Source: Clostridium bovifaecis
GTDB taxonomy: Bacteria; Bacillota; Clostridia; Clostridiales; Clostridiaceae
Assembly: GCA_009738435.1 (NCBI GenBank)
Contig: CP046522.1
Span: 1,147,249 to 1,211,248, forward strand
Length of the DNA stretch: 64,000 bases
Direction of reading: 5' to 3'
The stretch's first letter is position 1; every line of letters starts with the position of its first letter. Below the pieces are notes generated by a model. It saw only the letters and a list, made by a program, of their open reading frames with translations, ran no database searches and had not been told where the DNA came from. A program made the translations under genes and the position numbers. Below, in pieces: positions 17,236 through 26,692 of the stretch.

Positions 17236-18227
17236 ATGGCAACTATTAGGGATGTAGCAAGAGAAGCAGGTGTTTCACCAGCAACAGTGTCCAGGGTAAT
17301 AAATAAATATCCATTAGTATCACAAGAAGCTAAGGATTCAGTTGAAGCTGCAATCAAGAAGTTGAAATATGAGCCTAATATGTTAGGAAGAAATCTAAGG
17401 CAGTCTAAAAGTGGAATGATTTTAGCTTTAATGCCAAGTATATCAAACCCGTTCTATTCGGAAATAGTGAGAGGAATAGAAGATGTTGTAAGACAGAAGG
17501 GATATAGTGTTTTATTTGTGGAACGGATTTCAATATAGATAAGGAAAATACATATCTTACGTTATTGAAACAGAAGCTTGTAGATGGAGTGATCATTATG
17601 AAACCTGTACAAGATGTTGCAATGCTAAGCGAATTAGCGGACGTTTATCCTATAGTTCAATGCAGCGAGTATAGTGAAGATTTTAACCTGCCATATGTAT
17701 CTATTGATAATAGATTGGCATCATATGAAGCTGTTAAGCATTTAATTTACATGGGACATGAAAATATAGCATTAATAAATTCTGATGAGAAATTCTTATA
17801 TGCAAGAAGAAGGAAAGAGGGATACATAAAAGCACTAGAGGAATTCGAAATAAAAATTAGACAGGATTTAATCATACATGCAGGGTTAGGCTTTGATAAG
17901 GGAAGAAGAGCTGTTAGGAAGCTTATGATGCTTAAAAATCCTCCAACTGCCATATTTGCTGTTTCAGATACTCTTGCTATAGGAGCTATAAAAGAACTAG
18001 GAGTAATGGGAATAAGTGTTCCTAAGAGTGTAGCAGTAGTTGGATTTGATAATATCGAGTTTTCAAACATGGTTACACCATCTCTTACTACTATAGCACA
18101 GCCAATGTATGACATAGGAAAAGAATCTGTAAAGATACTAATCAAAAGGATTAAAAATATTCATGAACCTGTAGATAATGTAATTTTAAATCATGAACTT
18201 ATCGTTAGAGAGTCTAGTATGAGATAG
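17236..18227 (+). pseudogene. LacI-family transcriptional regulator, frameshifted
   Basis: The start at 17236 (ribosome site GAGGGGAG) encodes a LacI helix-turn-helix (TIRDVAREAGVSPATVSRVIN) and the start of the sugar-binding domain. This frame stops at 17538. The rest continues in another frame: GTDFNIDKENTYLTLL before 17565, then VDGVIIMKP through 18227, ending with the normal C-terminus. Both frames read well around 17515-17520, where loss of one T from a T run would turn FCGTDFN into FVERI. It is probably the local regulator of the downstream sugar operon. A sequencing error is as likely as a true mutation. Confidence 0.8.
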
Positions 18228-18246
18228 CAATTAACTAAGTTAATTG
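18228..18246 (+). repeat. 19-bp palindrome before the sugar-binding protein gene
   Basis: CAATTAACT, one base, AGTTAATTG is a perfect inverted repeat between the regulator stop and the ribosome site of the next gene. It may be an operator or a weak RNA hairpin. Confidence 0.45.
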
Positions 18247-18271
18247 ATATAAATTTAAGGAGGTATTTTTT

Positions 18272-19258
18272 ATGAATAAGTTTATCAAAAGAACTATGAG
18301 AGTGATTACAACAGGTTTATTGATGCTTAGTCTAGTAGCTTGCGGACAAAACAAACCAGAGAATAATACTCAAGGCAAGGCGGAGCAAGGAGAAAAGAAA
18401 GAGATAACAATAGGAATGGCTTTTCCTGCAGCAGATCATGGCTGGCTTGGAGCAATTATTACAAATGCGGAAGAGGAGGCAAAGGCTCAAGGTGTAAAGT
18501 ATATCATGACTACTGCAGATAATCCAAGCAAACAGACTAGCAATGTGGAAGACTTGATAACAAGAAAGGTGGACGCTATTGTTATGCTTCCGATAGAAAC
18601 CGATCCAATGACACCAGTTGCAGCAAAGGTTCAAGAAGCAGGCATCCCTTTAATAATAGTAGATAGGGAATTAAATACCGATAAATTTACTGCTCTTATC
18701 AAAGGTGATAATAAAGGGATAGGAACAAATGCTGCTAAATATATAGCAAAAGAATTGCAAGGCAAAGGAAATGTGGTTGAGATAGCCGGGAACCCTTCCT
18801 CAGTAACAACCTTAAGAAGCGAAGGCTTCAAGGATGAGTTGAAAAACTATCCAGATATTAAAGTGATTGCTTCACAAGCTGGTGACTTTCAAAAGGAAAA
18901 GTCTTTAAATGTTATGCAAAACATACTCCAAACTAATCCACAAATTGATGCTGTCTATACTCAAGATGACGAAATGGCATTAGGAGTATTACAAGCTATT
19001 AAGGAAGCAAAGAGAACAGATATAAAGGTAGTTACGGGTGCAGGTGGATGCAAGGATGTTTACAAGTTAATCAAAGATGGTGACAGCATGATGAAAGCTA
19101 CCTTCATCTACTCGCCATTAATGGTAAAAGATGCAGTTAAAACTGCTGTTAATAAAGTCAAAGGAAATGAGCCATCTAGCAAAACTATAGTTATTCCTGC
19201 AGATCAAGTTGATAAGACAAATGTAGAAAAGCTCTATGATCCAAATTCACTTTACTAG
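18272..19258 (+). CDS. Sugar ABC transporter substrate-binding lipoprotein (CUT2 type)
   Basis: RbsB-like lipoprotein of 328 residues with lipobox LVAC and Cys24. The mature part is a Peripla_BP_4 domain: IGMAFPAADHGWLGAII near residue 48, VDAIVMLPIETDPMTPVAAKVQEAGIPLIIVDRE near 105-140, and YTQDDEMALGVLQAIKEA near 230. The AADHGWLGA block replaces the NNPFF of ribose-binding proteins, so the ligand differs. The start follows AAGGAGG. The other importer genes follow after an intergenic hairpin. The substrate is unknown; the catabolic genes downstream suggest a sugar, polyol or sugar derivative. Confidence 0.8.
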   Translation: MNKFIKRTMRVITTGLLMLSLVACGQNKPENNTQGKAEQGEKKEITIGMAFPAADHGWLGAIITNAEEEAKAQGVKYIMTTADNPSKQTSNVEDLITRKVDAIVMLPIETDPMTPVAAKVQEAGIPLIIVDRELNTDKFTALIKGDNKGIGTNAAKYIAKELQGKGNVVEIAGNPSSVTTLRSEGFKDELKNYPDIKVIASQAGDFQKEKSLNVMQNILQTNPQIDAVYTQDDEMALGVLQAIKEAKRTDIKVVTGAGGCKDVYKLIKDGDSMMKATFIYSPLMVKDAVKTAVNKVKGNEPSSKTIVIPADQVDKTNVEKLYDPNSLY

Positions 19259-19300
19259 GATAAAGCTTAATCTAAAGATGATTAAGCTGAATTCACACTC

Positions 19301-19352
19301 TTAGAAAATTGCTGCGATAGTAAGAAAAAAGTATTATCGCAGCAATTTTCTA
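19301..19352 (+). terminator. 19-bp inverted repeat between binding protein and ATPase genes
   Basis: The bases 19301-19319 (TTAGAAAATTGCTGCGATA) are the exact reverse complement of 19334-19352. The downstream arm supplies only a short T run. Such a hairpin inside a transporter operon usually lowers downstream expression or protects the upstream mRNA, giving an excess of binding protein. Confidence 0.65.
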
Positions 19353-19370
19353 ACATGGGAGGGTAGTATA

Positions 19371-20876
19371 TTGGAAGAATATATTTTAGAAATGATGGAC
19401 GTAGAAAAAAACTTTGGCTCCGTAGAGGTTTTAAAGAACGTTAATCTAAAAATAAAAAAAGGAGAAATTCATGCACTTCTTGGAGAAAATGGAGCTGGAA
19501 AGTCTACCTTAATGAATATACTAGGCGGTATTGTAACAAAGGATAAAGGAAGAATAATTTTAAATGAAAGAGAAGTTGAAATCAATAACCCATTTCAAGC
19601 AAAAAAATTAGGTATAGGTTTTATACATCAAGAATTAAACGTAATAAATGACTTAAATATATATGAAAATATGTTTCTAGGGAGAGAAGTAACAAAGAAA
19701 GGTTTTTTATACAAGGAAGCAATGTACAAGAGGTCAAAAGAAATATTGGAGAGTATGGATATTGGTATAGACCCAGCAACTGAAGCTTCATCGCTAGATA
19801 CTTCTTATAAGCAAATAGTAGAAATAGGCAGAGTTCTTCTTGAGGATGCACGTGTAATAATAATGGATGAGCCTACATCATCACTTACAGATAAGGACAT
19901 AGAAAAACTATTCTCAATAATGAAAAAATTAAAGAACAAAGGTGTAAGCATTATATATATTTCTCATAAGCTTAAGGAAGTGTTTAGTATATGCGATTTT
20001 TATACAGTTCTGCGAGATGGCCAAATAACTGGAGAAGGGCTAATAAAGGATATAGATGAGGAAGCAATAACAAAATTAATGGTAGGAAGAAGTATGGCAG
20101 ATGTTGAATTTTATAAAGTTAGAAATTTAAAAGATGAGGTATTAAGAGTAGAAGATTTAAGCTATATTCCATCTTTTAAAAACATATCATTTAGCTTAAG
20201 AAAAGGAGAAATATTAGGTTTTACTGGGCTTACAGGGGATGGAAGAAGTGAACTGTTTCAATGTATCTTTGGATTTAGAAAAGGTTATTCTGGAAAAGTT
20301 TTTATTAATGGGAATGAAAAGCTTATAGGCAGTACATCTCAGGCGCTAAAAGAGAAAATTGGATTAGTTCCTAAAGATAGAAAGGAAAATGGCATAGTAA
20401 AGGATATGACAGTAAAAGAAAATATGTCTTTAGCTTCCTTAAAGAAGTTGTGTGGTAAGATCTTTATTAACAAAGACAAAGAGAAAGAGCTCTTCAACGT
20501 ATTTAAGAAGTCTATAAATATAAAAGTGGAGAGTATGGATAATCTTATTAGCAATCTTAGTGGAGGAAATCAACAAAAAGTCATTCTAGCAAGGTGGCTT
20601 CAGGCTGAAGTAGATATATTAATTTTAGATAATCCAACCCAAGGAATAGATGTTTGTGCTAAAAGCGAGATATATAGCATTATAATGGCTCTTGCGGAGA
20701 AGGGAAAAAGTATAGTTGTATTGTCTTCAGAAATACCAGAACTTTTGAAGGTATGCGATAGAATAATAACTATGTTTCATGGGGAGATTACTGGCTGCAT
20801 TTCAAGAGAAAGTGCGAATGAAGAGTTGATAATGCAGTATTCAACAGGAATAAGGAAGGAGGAACCTTCATTATGA
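19371..20876 (+). CDS. Sugar ABC transporter ATPase (CUT2 type, RbsA/MglA-like)
   Basis: Tandem ATPase of 501 residues. The first domain has Walker A GENGAGKST near residue 40 and Walker B VIIMDEPTSSL. The second has degenerate Walker A GLTGDGRSEL, signature LSGGNQQKVILARWL, and Walker B LILDNPTQGIDV, where Asn replaces the usual catalytic Glu. In this family the second site is already asymmetric, so ATP hydrolysis probably depends on the first. The TTG start is chosen because GGGAGG lies 8 bases upstream; the next ATG (19393) lacks a site. Its stop overlaps the permease start by 4 bases (ATGA). Confidence 0.82.
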   Translation: MEEYILEMMDVEKNFGSVEVLKNVNLKIKKGEIHALLGENGAGKSTLMNILGGIVTKDKGRIILNEREVEINNPFQAKKLGIGFIHQELNVINDLNIYENMFLGREVTKKGFLYKEAMYKRSKEILESMDIGIDPATEASSLDTSYKQIVEIGRVLLEDARVIIMDEPTSSLTDKDIEKLFSIMKKLKNKGVSIIYISHKLKEVFSICDFYTVLRDGQITGEGLIKDIDEEAITKLMVGRSMADVEFYKVRNLKDEVLRVEDLSYIPSFKNISFSLRKGEILGFTGLTGDGRSELFQCIFGFRKGYSGKVFINGNEKLIGSTSQALKEKIGLVPKDRKENGIVKDMTVKENMSLASLKKLCGKIFINKDKEKELFNVFKKSINIKVESMDNLISNLSGGNQQKVILARWLQAEVDILILDNPTQGIDVCAKSEIYSIIMALAEKGKSIVVLSSEIPELLKVCDRIITMFHGEITGCISRESANEELIMQYSTGIRKEEPSL

Positions 20877-21805
20877 ATAAGCTTAAATTAAATAGGATTT
20901 GGTCAAAATATAGCTTTTTGTTTTCTTTTGTAGTTTTGTTTATGGTAGCTAGCATAGCAAATTCACAATTTTTATCTTACGGCAACTTGCTTAATATAAT
21001 AAGGCAGGTATCCATAATAGGAATTATCTCATTAGGTATGTCTTTAGTTATATTAACTGGAGGAATAGATTTATCTGTTGGTTCTAGCCTAGCTTTTATT
21101 GGGGGAGTTACAATTATAACTCTTAATAGAACAGGAAGTGTATTCCTAGCTGTGATAGCTGGCTTTATAGCAGGAGCAGCTATTGGACTTATTAATGGTT
21201 TGCTGATTACAAAAGGGAGAATAGCACCATTTATTGTAACCTTAGGAGTTATGGCTTCTATGAGATCATTAATCCTTTATATAGCTAAAGGAGGAAGTAT
21301 TGCGGGGAAGGTTGAAAGCTACACAAGAATAGCCAATGGTGAGATTCTAGGTATAGCCTATCCTGTTTTTGTATTTCTAATATGTATAATAGCAGTGTAT
21401 ATCATTACAACAAAACTAAGAGTGGGACGATATGTATATGCAGTAGGAAGCAATGAAAAAGCTACCTTACTTTCAGCCATATCAGTAGATAAGGTAAAGA
21501 TATATGTTTATGTACTATGCGGATTATTTACTGCACTAGCCGCTATTATTGAATCATCAAGGCTTAACTCTATATCCTCAGCAAGCTCAGGAGTGTCTTA
21601 TGAGCTTGATGCTATTGCAGGTGTTATAATAGGTGGAACTAGGATGTCTGGGGGGAAAGGTACAGTATTGGGAACTTTCTTTGGAATATTAATACTTGGA
21701 GTGTTGAATAACATGATGAATCTTATGAATATTTCTCCGTACCTCCAAGGTCTTGCTAAAGGAATAATCATAATACTAGCAGTTTTATTACAGAAAAAAG
21801 AGTAA
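20873..21805 (+). CDS. Sugar ABC transporter permease (CUT2 type)
   Basis: BPD_transp_2 permease of 310 residues with many hydrophobic helices. VILTGGIDLSVGSSLAFIGG near residue 60 and YELDAIAGVIIGGTRMSGGKG near 240 are the family signatures. The start overlaps the ATPase stop (ATGA), giving tight coupling. It partners the lipoprotein and ATPase upstream. No terminator separates it from the two catabolic genes that follow. Confidence 0.84.
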   Translation: MNKLKLNRIWSKYSFLFSFVVLFMVASIANSQFLSYGNLLNIIRQVSIIGIISLGMSLVILTGGIDLSVGSSLAFIGGVTIITLNRTGSVFLAVIAGFIAGAAIGLINGLLITKGRIAPFIVTLGVMASMRSLILYIAKGGSIAGKVESYTRIANGEILGIAYPVFVFLICIIAVYIITTKLRVGRYVYAVGSNEKATLLSAISVDKVKIYVYVLCGLFTALAAIIESSRLNSISSASSGVSYELDAIAGVIIGGTRMSGGKGTVLGTFFGILILGVLNNMMNLMNISPYLQGLAKGIIIILAVLLQKKE

Positions 21806-21886
21806 CTAAGAATCTTAGACATTAACTATATTGTTTACGTTAAGCATTAATTAACCTTAAATATGGCTTTTGCAAGGAGGATGTTT

Positions 21887-22810
21887 ATGAATTTAGGATT
21901 TTTAACAGGATGTTTAAAATCTACTTTAGAAGAAAAGGTAAAGTGGGCTAAAGAAAATGGATTTGATGCTCTTGAAATATCTTGCTGGCCTAGATTAAAT
22001 GATAGAGATTATTCTGGTAGTGATATAGATGTAGAAAAGTTAGATGATAATGAGGTTGAGAAAATAAAGAGCCTATTTAGTGGTAATGAAATGAAGATAT
22101 CTTCTTTAGCTTATTACGATAACATGCTTCATCATAATTTAGATATTAGAAACAAGTATATAAGTCATTTAAAAAGCGTGATCGATGCAGCAGAAAAATT
22201 AGGGGTAGAACTTGTAGGTACCTTTGTAGGAAAGGATTTCACAAAAACTATAGAAGAAAACTTCTCTGAGTATGAGAAGGTTTTTAGGGATTTGGTAGAT
22301 TATTGCAAAAGTAAAAAAATAAAGCTTATGATTGAAAACTGTCCAATGCCTAGTTGGCATAAAGAAGGCTGGGGAGCTACTATTTCATACTCTCCAGAAT
22401 TATGGTATGAGATGTTTAAGAGGATTCCTGATGATAATTTTGGCCTAAATTTTGATCCATCTCATTTAATATGGCTTCAGATAGATTATATAAAGGCTTT
22501 AAGAGAGTTTAAAGATAGAATTTTTCATGTTCATGCAAAAGATTGTAGGCTGCTTAAAGAAAGGGTGGGCTATTATAGCATCTTTGGAAAGCAAATAGGG
22601 AAAACACATGGAGAGGATTTAGGTTTTATTAAGCCATGTATGCCTGGGCTTGGAGATGTGGAATGGGACTCAGTTTTCGAAGTTTTATGGGATATAGGGT
22701 ATACAGGTGCTATAAGCATTGAACATGAAGATAAAGACTATGAAGGAACAGATGATAAAGTAAAAGAAGGACTACTAATAGCTTATAAATATTTGAGAGA
22801 ATGGATTTAG
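21887..22810 (+). CDS. Sugar phosphate isomerase/epimerase-like TIM-barrel protein
   Basis: Xylose-isomerase-like TIM barrel (AP endonuclease family 2), 307 residues from the ATG at 21887, which sits 6 bases after AAGGAGG. In-frame ATGs at 21863 and 21881 lie before or directly against that site. Metal-binding positions are visible: an ENCPMP segment near residue 150, FDPSHL near 195, HVHAKDC near 220, and SIEHED near 280. Members include IolE-like dehydratases, sugar epimerases and keto-sugar isomerases. It overlaps the region before the MocA-type dehydrogenase, suggesting joint action on the imported substrate. The exact reaction is unknown. Confidence 0.75.
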   Translation: MNLGFLTGCLKSTLEEKVKWAKENGFDALEISCWPRLNDRDYSGSDIDVEKLDDNEVEKIKSLFSGNEMKISSLAYYDNMLHHNLDIRNKYISHLKSVIDAAEKLGVELVGTFVGKDFTKTIEENFSEYEKVFRDLVDYCKSKKIKLMIENCPMPSWHKEGWGATISYSPELWYEMFKRIPDDNFGLNFDPSHLIWLQIDYIKALREFKDRIFHVHAKDCRLLKERVGYYSIFGKQIGKTHGEDLGFIKPCMPGLGDVEWDSVFEVLWDIGYTGAISIEHEDKDYEGTDDKVKEGLLIAYKYLREWI

Positions 22811-22821
22811 GGGGTGAGGGC

Positions 22822-23856
22822 ATGAAGGTTAGAATCGGAATAATAGGCTGCGGGTCAATAACTAAGTTTAGGCACGGACCAGAATATAAAAACAATATAC
22901 TAGCAGAAATAGTGGGTTTTTATGACCCGGTTAAAGAAAGAGCAGAGGAGATGGTTAAACTTTTTGGGGGAAGATTATACGAATCTTATAAGGAGCTTAT
23001 CGATGATGCCGATATTGAGGCGGTGAGTGTATGTACGTCTAATGAAAGTCATAAGGAAATAACCATTGAAGCTATATGCAAAGGAAAGCATGTTCTTTGT
23101 GAAAAGCCTATGACAATAGATGCTGACGATGCGCAGGCAATGGTAGACACGGCTTTAAAATACAAAAAAATTCTCATGCTGGATCATAATCAAAGACTAA
23201 GCCCAGCGCATAAAAGAGTTAAAGAAATAATTGAAAATGGTGAATTAGGAAGGGTATTAAGCTTTAGAACTACCTTTGGTCATAAAGGGCCTGAGTATTG
23301 GGGAGCAGAAAGGAGTAAAAACACTTGGTTTTTTAATAAGACAAAGTCTGGCTTAGGTGTTATTGGGGATCTTGGCGTTCATAAGATTGATTTAATGAGA
23401 TTTCTTCTTGATGACGAATTCGAAACTGTTTTGGCTATAGGTGGCGCTCTTCATAAAACTAATGAAGCAGGTGAATTAATTCAAGTACCAGATAATATTA
23501 TATGTATGTTAAAAACTAAAAAAGGGGTTATAGGAAGTGGAACATTTAGCTGGACATTTTATGGGAAGGAGGATAATTCTACCATAGTTTACTGTGAGCA
23601 GGGCATTATCAGAATCTATGATGATGCAAATTACTCTATAAAAATTGAAAAGCTAAATGGAGAAGAAGTATTTTATAAATTAGAAGGGATGCAAACTAAC
23701 GATAATCAAACTTCCACAGGAGTTATTGATGCTTTTATAAATAGCATAGTAAATAAGCAGCCTCCTCTTATTTCTGGAGAGGATGGGGTTAGATCTATGA
23801 TAGTATTACAAGGAATAATGAGATCCCTGAAAACTGGGGTTACAATAAAGCTATAA
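22822..23856 (+). CDS. Gfo/Idh/MocA family NAD(P)-dependent oxidoreductase
   Basis: Oxidoreductase of 344 residues from the ATG at 22822, preceded by GGGGGTGAGG. The N-terminal Rossmann fold has IGIIGCGSITKFRHGPEY. CEKPM near residue 90 is the family EKP motif with the catalytic Lys. DLGVHKIDLMRFLL near 180 holds the conserved Asp/His pair. Relatives oxidise inositols, glucosides or other sugars. Pairing with a TIM-barrel isomerase and a CUT2 importer is typical of inositol-like or 3-keto-sugar pathways. The substrate cannot be named from sequence. Confidence 0.8.
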   Translation: MKVRIGIIGCGSITKFRHGPEYKNNILAEIVGFYDPVKERAEEMVKLFGGRLYESYKELIDDADIEAVSVCTSNESHKEITIEAICKGKHVLCEKPMTIDADDAQAMVDTALKYKKILMLDHNQRLSPAHKRVKEIIENGELGRVLSFRTTFGHKGPEYWGAERSKNTWFFNKTKSGLGVIGDLGVHKIDLMRFLLDDEFETVLAIGGALHKTNEAGELIQVPDNIICMLKTKKGVIGSGTFSWTFYGKEDNSTIVYCEQGIIRIYDDANYSIKIEKLNGEEVFYKLEGMQTNDNQTSTGVIDAFINSIVNKQPPLISGEDGVRSMIVLQGIMRSLKTGVTIKL

Positions 23857-23868
23857 TAGTGAGAGTAA

Positions 23869-23894
23869 GACCCTTGGTAAATTCCCAAGGGTCT
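23869..23894 (+). terminator. Hairpin between convergent genes
   Basis: AGACCCTTGG pairs with CCAAGGGTCT around a 6-base loop. No T tract follows on either strand, so it is a weak or factor-aided terminator serving the operon on the left and the minus-strand gene on the right. Confidence 0.55.
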
Positions 23895-23901
23895 GAATCC
23901 A

Positions 23902-24705
23902 CTACAACTCTATAACATCAAGATCATCTGGAACTAAGATTGTACCACTAAAGTATTCTTTTCCTTCTTCAATGAAAAGTTCTTTCCGCTTACTAATATT
24001 ATTATCTATGGTATGAAATAATAAAAGGTTTCTTATATTTAGTTTTTCAGCATTTTCACAAGCTTCTTTAACGGTTACGTGGTGTTTCTCATAAGGATGG
24101 AATATCTCCCTTTGCGAGTATAGGCAAAAGGCTTCATGCATAAGATAATCTGAACCATTTACGTAATCAAAAACAGCATCTCTATAAGGTTCATCTCCAA
24201 GGAAAGTAAGTATTTTTCCATTAGAAATTGTTACACGAAATCCGAATTGTATTACCTCTTTACTTTGAATATTAAAAAAGGTAATTTCAGAGTTTAAAAT
24301 TGAGGTTTTACAATTATCTTCAATCTCAATAAAGAAAATCCTATTGTCTATAAATTTAGTGAATCTAGTTTGAAGAATTAGATTGCATATTTTTCTAATG
24401 ATATCCTCAATGCTTCTATGACAATAAATATTTAGGTTGCCTTCGTAATTATTTTTAGATATTTCTGTAGCAACTGCTCTTATGATCCATATTATACCTG
24501 AAATATGGTCGTTATGCTCATGAGATATGAAAACATGGTGAAGCTTATTAATAGATATATTTGCTTTTTCGAGATTAGTAAGTATAGTATTTCCTCCACC
24601 GGTATCTACAAGAAAATGTTCATTTCCATTTGAAAGCGTAAAGCAAGTATTATAGCACTTTGTAACCATAGCAGAGCCAGTACCAAGCATAGTTAATTTC
24701 TTCAT
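23902..24705 (-). CDS. MBL-fold metallohydrolase (RNase Z-like)
   Basis: Metallo-beta-lactamase-fold hydrolase of 267 residues. The metal motif SHEHNDH lies near residues 60-66, with the preceding LVDTGGG strand and a later LFHTIDNN motif near 230. The start (MKKLTMLGTGSAMVTKCYNT) resembles RNase Z and phosphodiesterase types, but the protein is shorter than typical RNase Z. The ATG follows GGAGG on the minus strand. The substrate is unknown; it could be a tRNA 3' endonuclease relative or a small-molecule hydrolase. Confidence 0.7.
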   Translation of the reverse strand: MKKLTMLGTGSAMVTKCYNTCFTLSNGNEHFLVDTGGGNTILTNLEKANISINKLHHVFISHEHNDHISGIIWIIRAVATEISKNNYEGNLNIYCHRSIEDIIRKICNLILQTRFTKFIDNRIFFIEIEDNCKTSILNSEITFFNIQSKEVIQFGFRVTISNGKILTFLGDEPYRDAVFDYVNGSDYLMHEAFCLYSQREIFHPYEKHHVTVKEACENAEKLNIRNLLLFHTIDNNISKRKELFIEEGKEYFSGTILVPDDLDVIEL

Positions 24706-24931
24706 AAGTTATCCTCCATAAAAATTATTTACATTATGAGTATAACTTAAAGTAGAATAAAATCTATAGTTTTTTTGAGCTTCTAACATCTTGGTAGCAT
24801 GTTACATTTTAATAGAATACTTAATAAAGTAGAATCAGAAAAGATTTCGAGAGATGACAATATAATGCATACTGTGATAAAATAAAACAGAAATGCCCAA
24901 CTACATAAATTACGTTTGGAGGTAACGCAGT

Positions 24932-25258
24932 ATGCCAGCACTAAAATTTAAAGCAATAGAAGCTAAAAATATATGCTCTATAAGTAAGGCATTAGTGGAT
25001 GAGTTACAAGAAATAGTACAGTGTCCAAGAGATTACTTTACATTAGAAGTAGCTCAATCAACATTTATTAGCGATGGAGAATTTGTTGAAGGATACCCTG
25101 TTGTTGAAGTCTCTTGGTTTGATAGAGGTCAGGAGGTTCAAGATAAGGTAGCAAAGGCAGTTACAAAGCATATTAAGGCTATAGGATATGCTAATGTGGA
25201 TGTTATATTTGTAGCGCTGAAGGAAAATGAGTACTACGAAAATGGAGATCATTTTTAA
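24932..25258 (+). CDS. DUF1904 family protein
   Basis: Small cytoplasmic protein of 108 residues. The sequence (MPALKFKAIEAKNICSISKALVDELQ, then FVEGYPVVEVSWFDRGQEVQDKVAKAV) resembles DUF1904, which looks like a tautomerase/MIF-type fold. A free Pro2 after the initiator Met would be consistent with a tautomerase, but here Pro is followed by Ala and activity is unproven. The start follows GGAGG. It is monocistronic with its own terminator. Confidence 0.65.
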   Translation: MPALKFKAIEAKNICSISKALVDELQEIVQCPRDYFTLEVAQSTFISDGEFVEGYPVVEVSWFDRGQEVQDKVAKAVTKHIKAIGYANVDVIFVALKENEYYENGDHF

Positions 25259-25262
25259 TTAA

Positions 25263-25328
25263 AACTACATAAAAAGAAATTAGTTAATCTTAAGATTTGC
25301 TAATTTCTTTTTATGTAGTTTTTATAAA
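25263..25328 (+). terminator. Intrinsic terminator after the DUF1904 gene
   Basis: A stem of 21 bp (AACTACATAAAAAGAAATTAG and its complement) with a loop of about 16 bases ends in TTTTTAT. Confidence 0.9.
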
Positions 25329-25421
25329 CGGTTAAAGGTATGTGATATGATGATAGCATACAGAAGAATTTGGGGGGGATGGAAATGGATACGATAGATA
25401 AGGAAAAGAAAATATATACTA

Positions 25422-26327
25422 ATGATTTTAACTACTTTTTTTTGGGCAGGGGCTTTTATTGCAGGAAAAGTAGCTATTAAGGAATTTACGCCTTTCTCGC
25501 TGACTTTTCTTAGATTTCTAATAGCAACGCTGGTACTGTTTCCTGTTGCTTTTAAGGCAGAGGGAGCAAAGCTAAGATTAAAAAAAGAGGATTTGCCTAT
25601 ATTAATAATATTAGGTTTATTAGGTATGTTTGGATATCATGTGTTGTTTTTCTTTTCTTTAAAATATACCACTGCTATTAATTCTTCTATGATTGGTGCT
25701 TCCACTCCTGTTATTACTACTGTATTAGCATTTCTTATTATAGGGGATAAATTAAGTTCAAAAAGAACCTTTGCGATATTATTAGCTTTCTTTGGAGTTA
25801 TGCTCACTATATCCAATGGAAGTTTAGATACTATAAGAAGGATATCCTTTAATTTAGGGGACTTAATAATGATAAGTGCAGTAATAATCAAGGCTTTATA
25901 TATTGTTTTAAGCAAAAAGGTATCACACAGATACTCTCCAATAACTATGACATTTTATTGTTTCTTGGTATGTGTTATTCTTTCAATTCCGTTTACCATA
26001 ATGGAACAACCGTGGAGCTATATTAATAGTGTAACTTGGAAAGGATGGTTATCACTTGTGTACATGGCTACCCTTCCGTCCTGTGTAGGTTACTTAATAC
26101 AGCAAGTTTCAATAAAAGCCGTAGGACCTAGCAAAACCACTGTGTTTGAAAATTTAGTACCTGTATTCTCAATTATTCTTTCTGTAGTGATTCTAGGAGA
26201 AAAGGTTATTATACTAAAAATAGTAAGTGCCATGGTTATCATTTTAGGTGTATACATTAACTCAACTGTAGGCAGTGACAAACAGAAACAGGATGAAAAA
26301 GCGGTAATAAACAAAAAGATAGTCTAA
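25422..26327 (+). CDS. EamA/DMT family transporter, 5' end probably frameshifted
   Basis: Ten-helix drug/metabolite-type exporter of 301 residues, two EamA repeats (FFWAGAFIAGK and PFSLTFLRFLIATLV in the first; VIIKALYIVLSKKVSHRYSP starting the second). The frame opens at 25422 with no good ribosome site. A better start is the ATG at 25385 after GGGGGG, which reads MDTIDKEKKIYT in another frame. Adding one AT unit to the short AT repeat at 25410-25416 would join the two as KKIYILMILTTFFWAG. The first helix therefore probably lacks about 12 native residues here. Substrate unknown. Confidence 0.75.
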   Translation: MILTTFFWAGAFIAGKVAIKEFTPFSLTFLRFLIATLVLFPVAFKAEGAKLRLKKEDLPILIILGLLGMFGYHVLFFFSLKYTTAINSSMIGASTPVITTVLAFLIIGDKLSSKRTFAILLAFFGVMLTISNGSLDTIRRISFNLGDLIMISAVIIKALYIVLSKKVSHRYSPITMTFYCFLVCVILSIPFTIMEQPWSYINSVTWKGWLSLVYMATLPSCVGYLIQQVSIKAVGPSKTTVFENLVPVFSIILSVVILGEKVIILKIVSAMVIILGVYINSTVGSDKQKQDEKAVINKKIV

Positions 26328-26350
26328 GATATGACAATATCGAATGTTAA

Positions 26351-26405
26351 TAGATAGGCTGGTGTATGGGAAGTTAAGCCATAACATTTGCCTATTTCTT
26401 TTTTT
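26351..26405 (+). terminator. Terminator after the EamA gene
   Basis: ATAGGC pairs with GCCTAT, with an inner TATGG/CCATA stem, followed by TTCTTTTTTTC. The rest of the gap to 26692 shows only AT-rich DNA. A minus-strand open frame of 69 codons (26392-26601) is hydrophobic but has no ribosome site. Confidence 0.7.
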
Positions 26406-26692
26406 CTATAGATGTGCGATTTTTGGAGAAGTATGGAACAATCCCAAGGAAAGAGCAAATAAAGTAAAGTAAACAGATTAACATAGCTCTCGCCGTATCG
26501 ATTTCCAGCAATAATTGTTGTATATTAGTTATTGGGAAATAAAATATATGATAAACCTTAATGCGCATAAAGATAACCACTCCTATAATAAAAGTTATCA
26601 TATATCTACTAATAAGGTTTACTATATTAAATAATTTTAAATGTAATCAGTAATAAGTTAACTTGCTTATAAGATCAAAATGGGAGGATATT

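Noticed and set aside
26392-26601. Minus-strand hydrophobic frame of 69 codons in a gap
   Set aside because: No ribosome site, overlaps the EamA terminator and resembles no family. A real small membrane protein cannot be excluded but is not supported.
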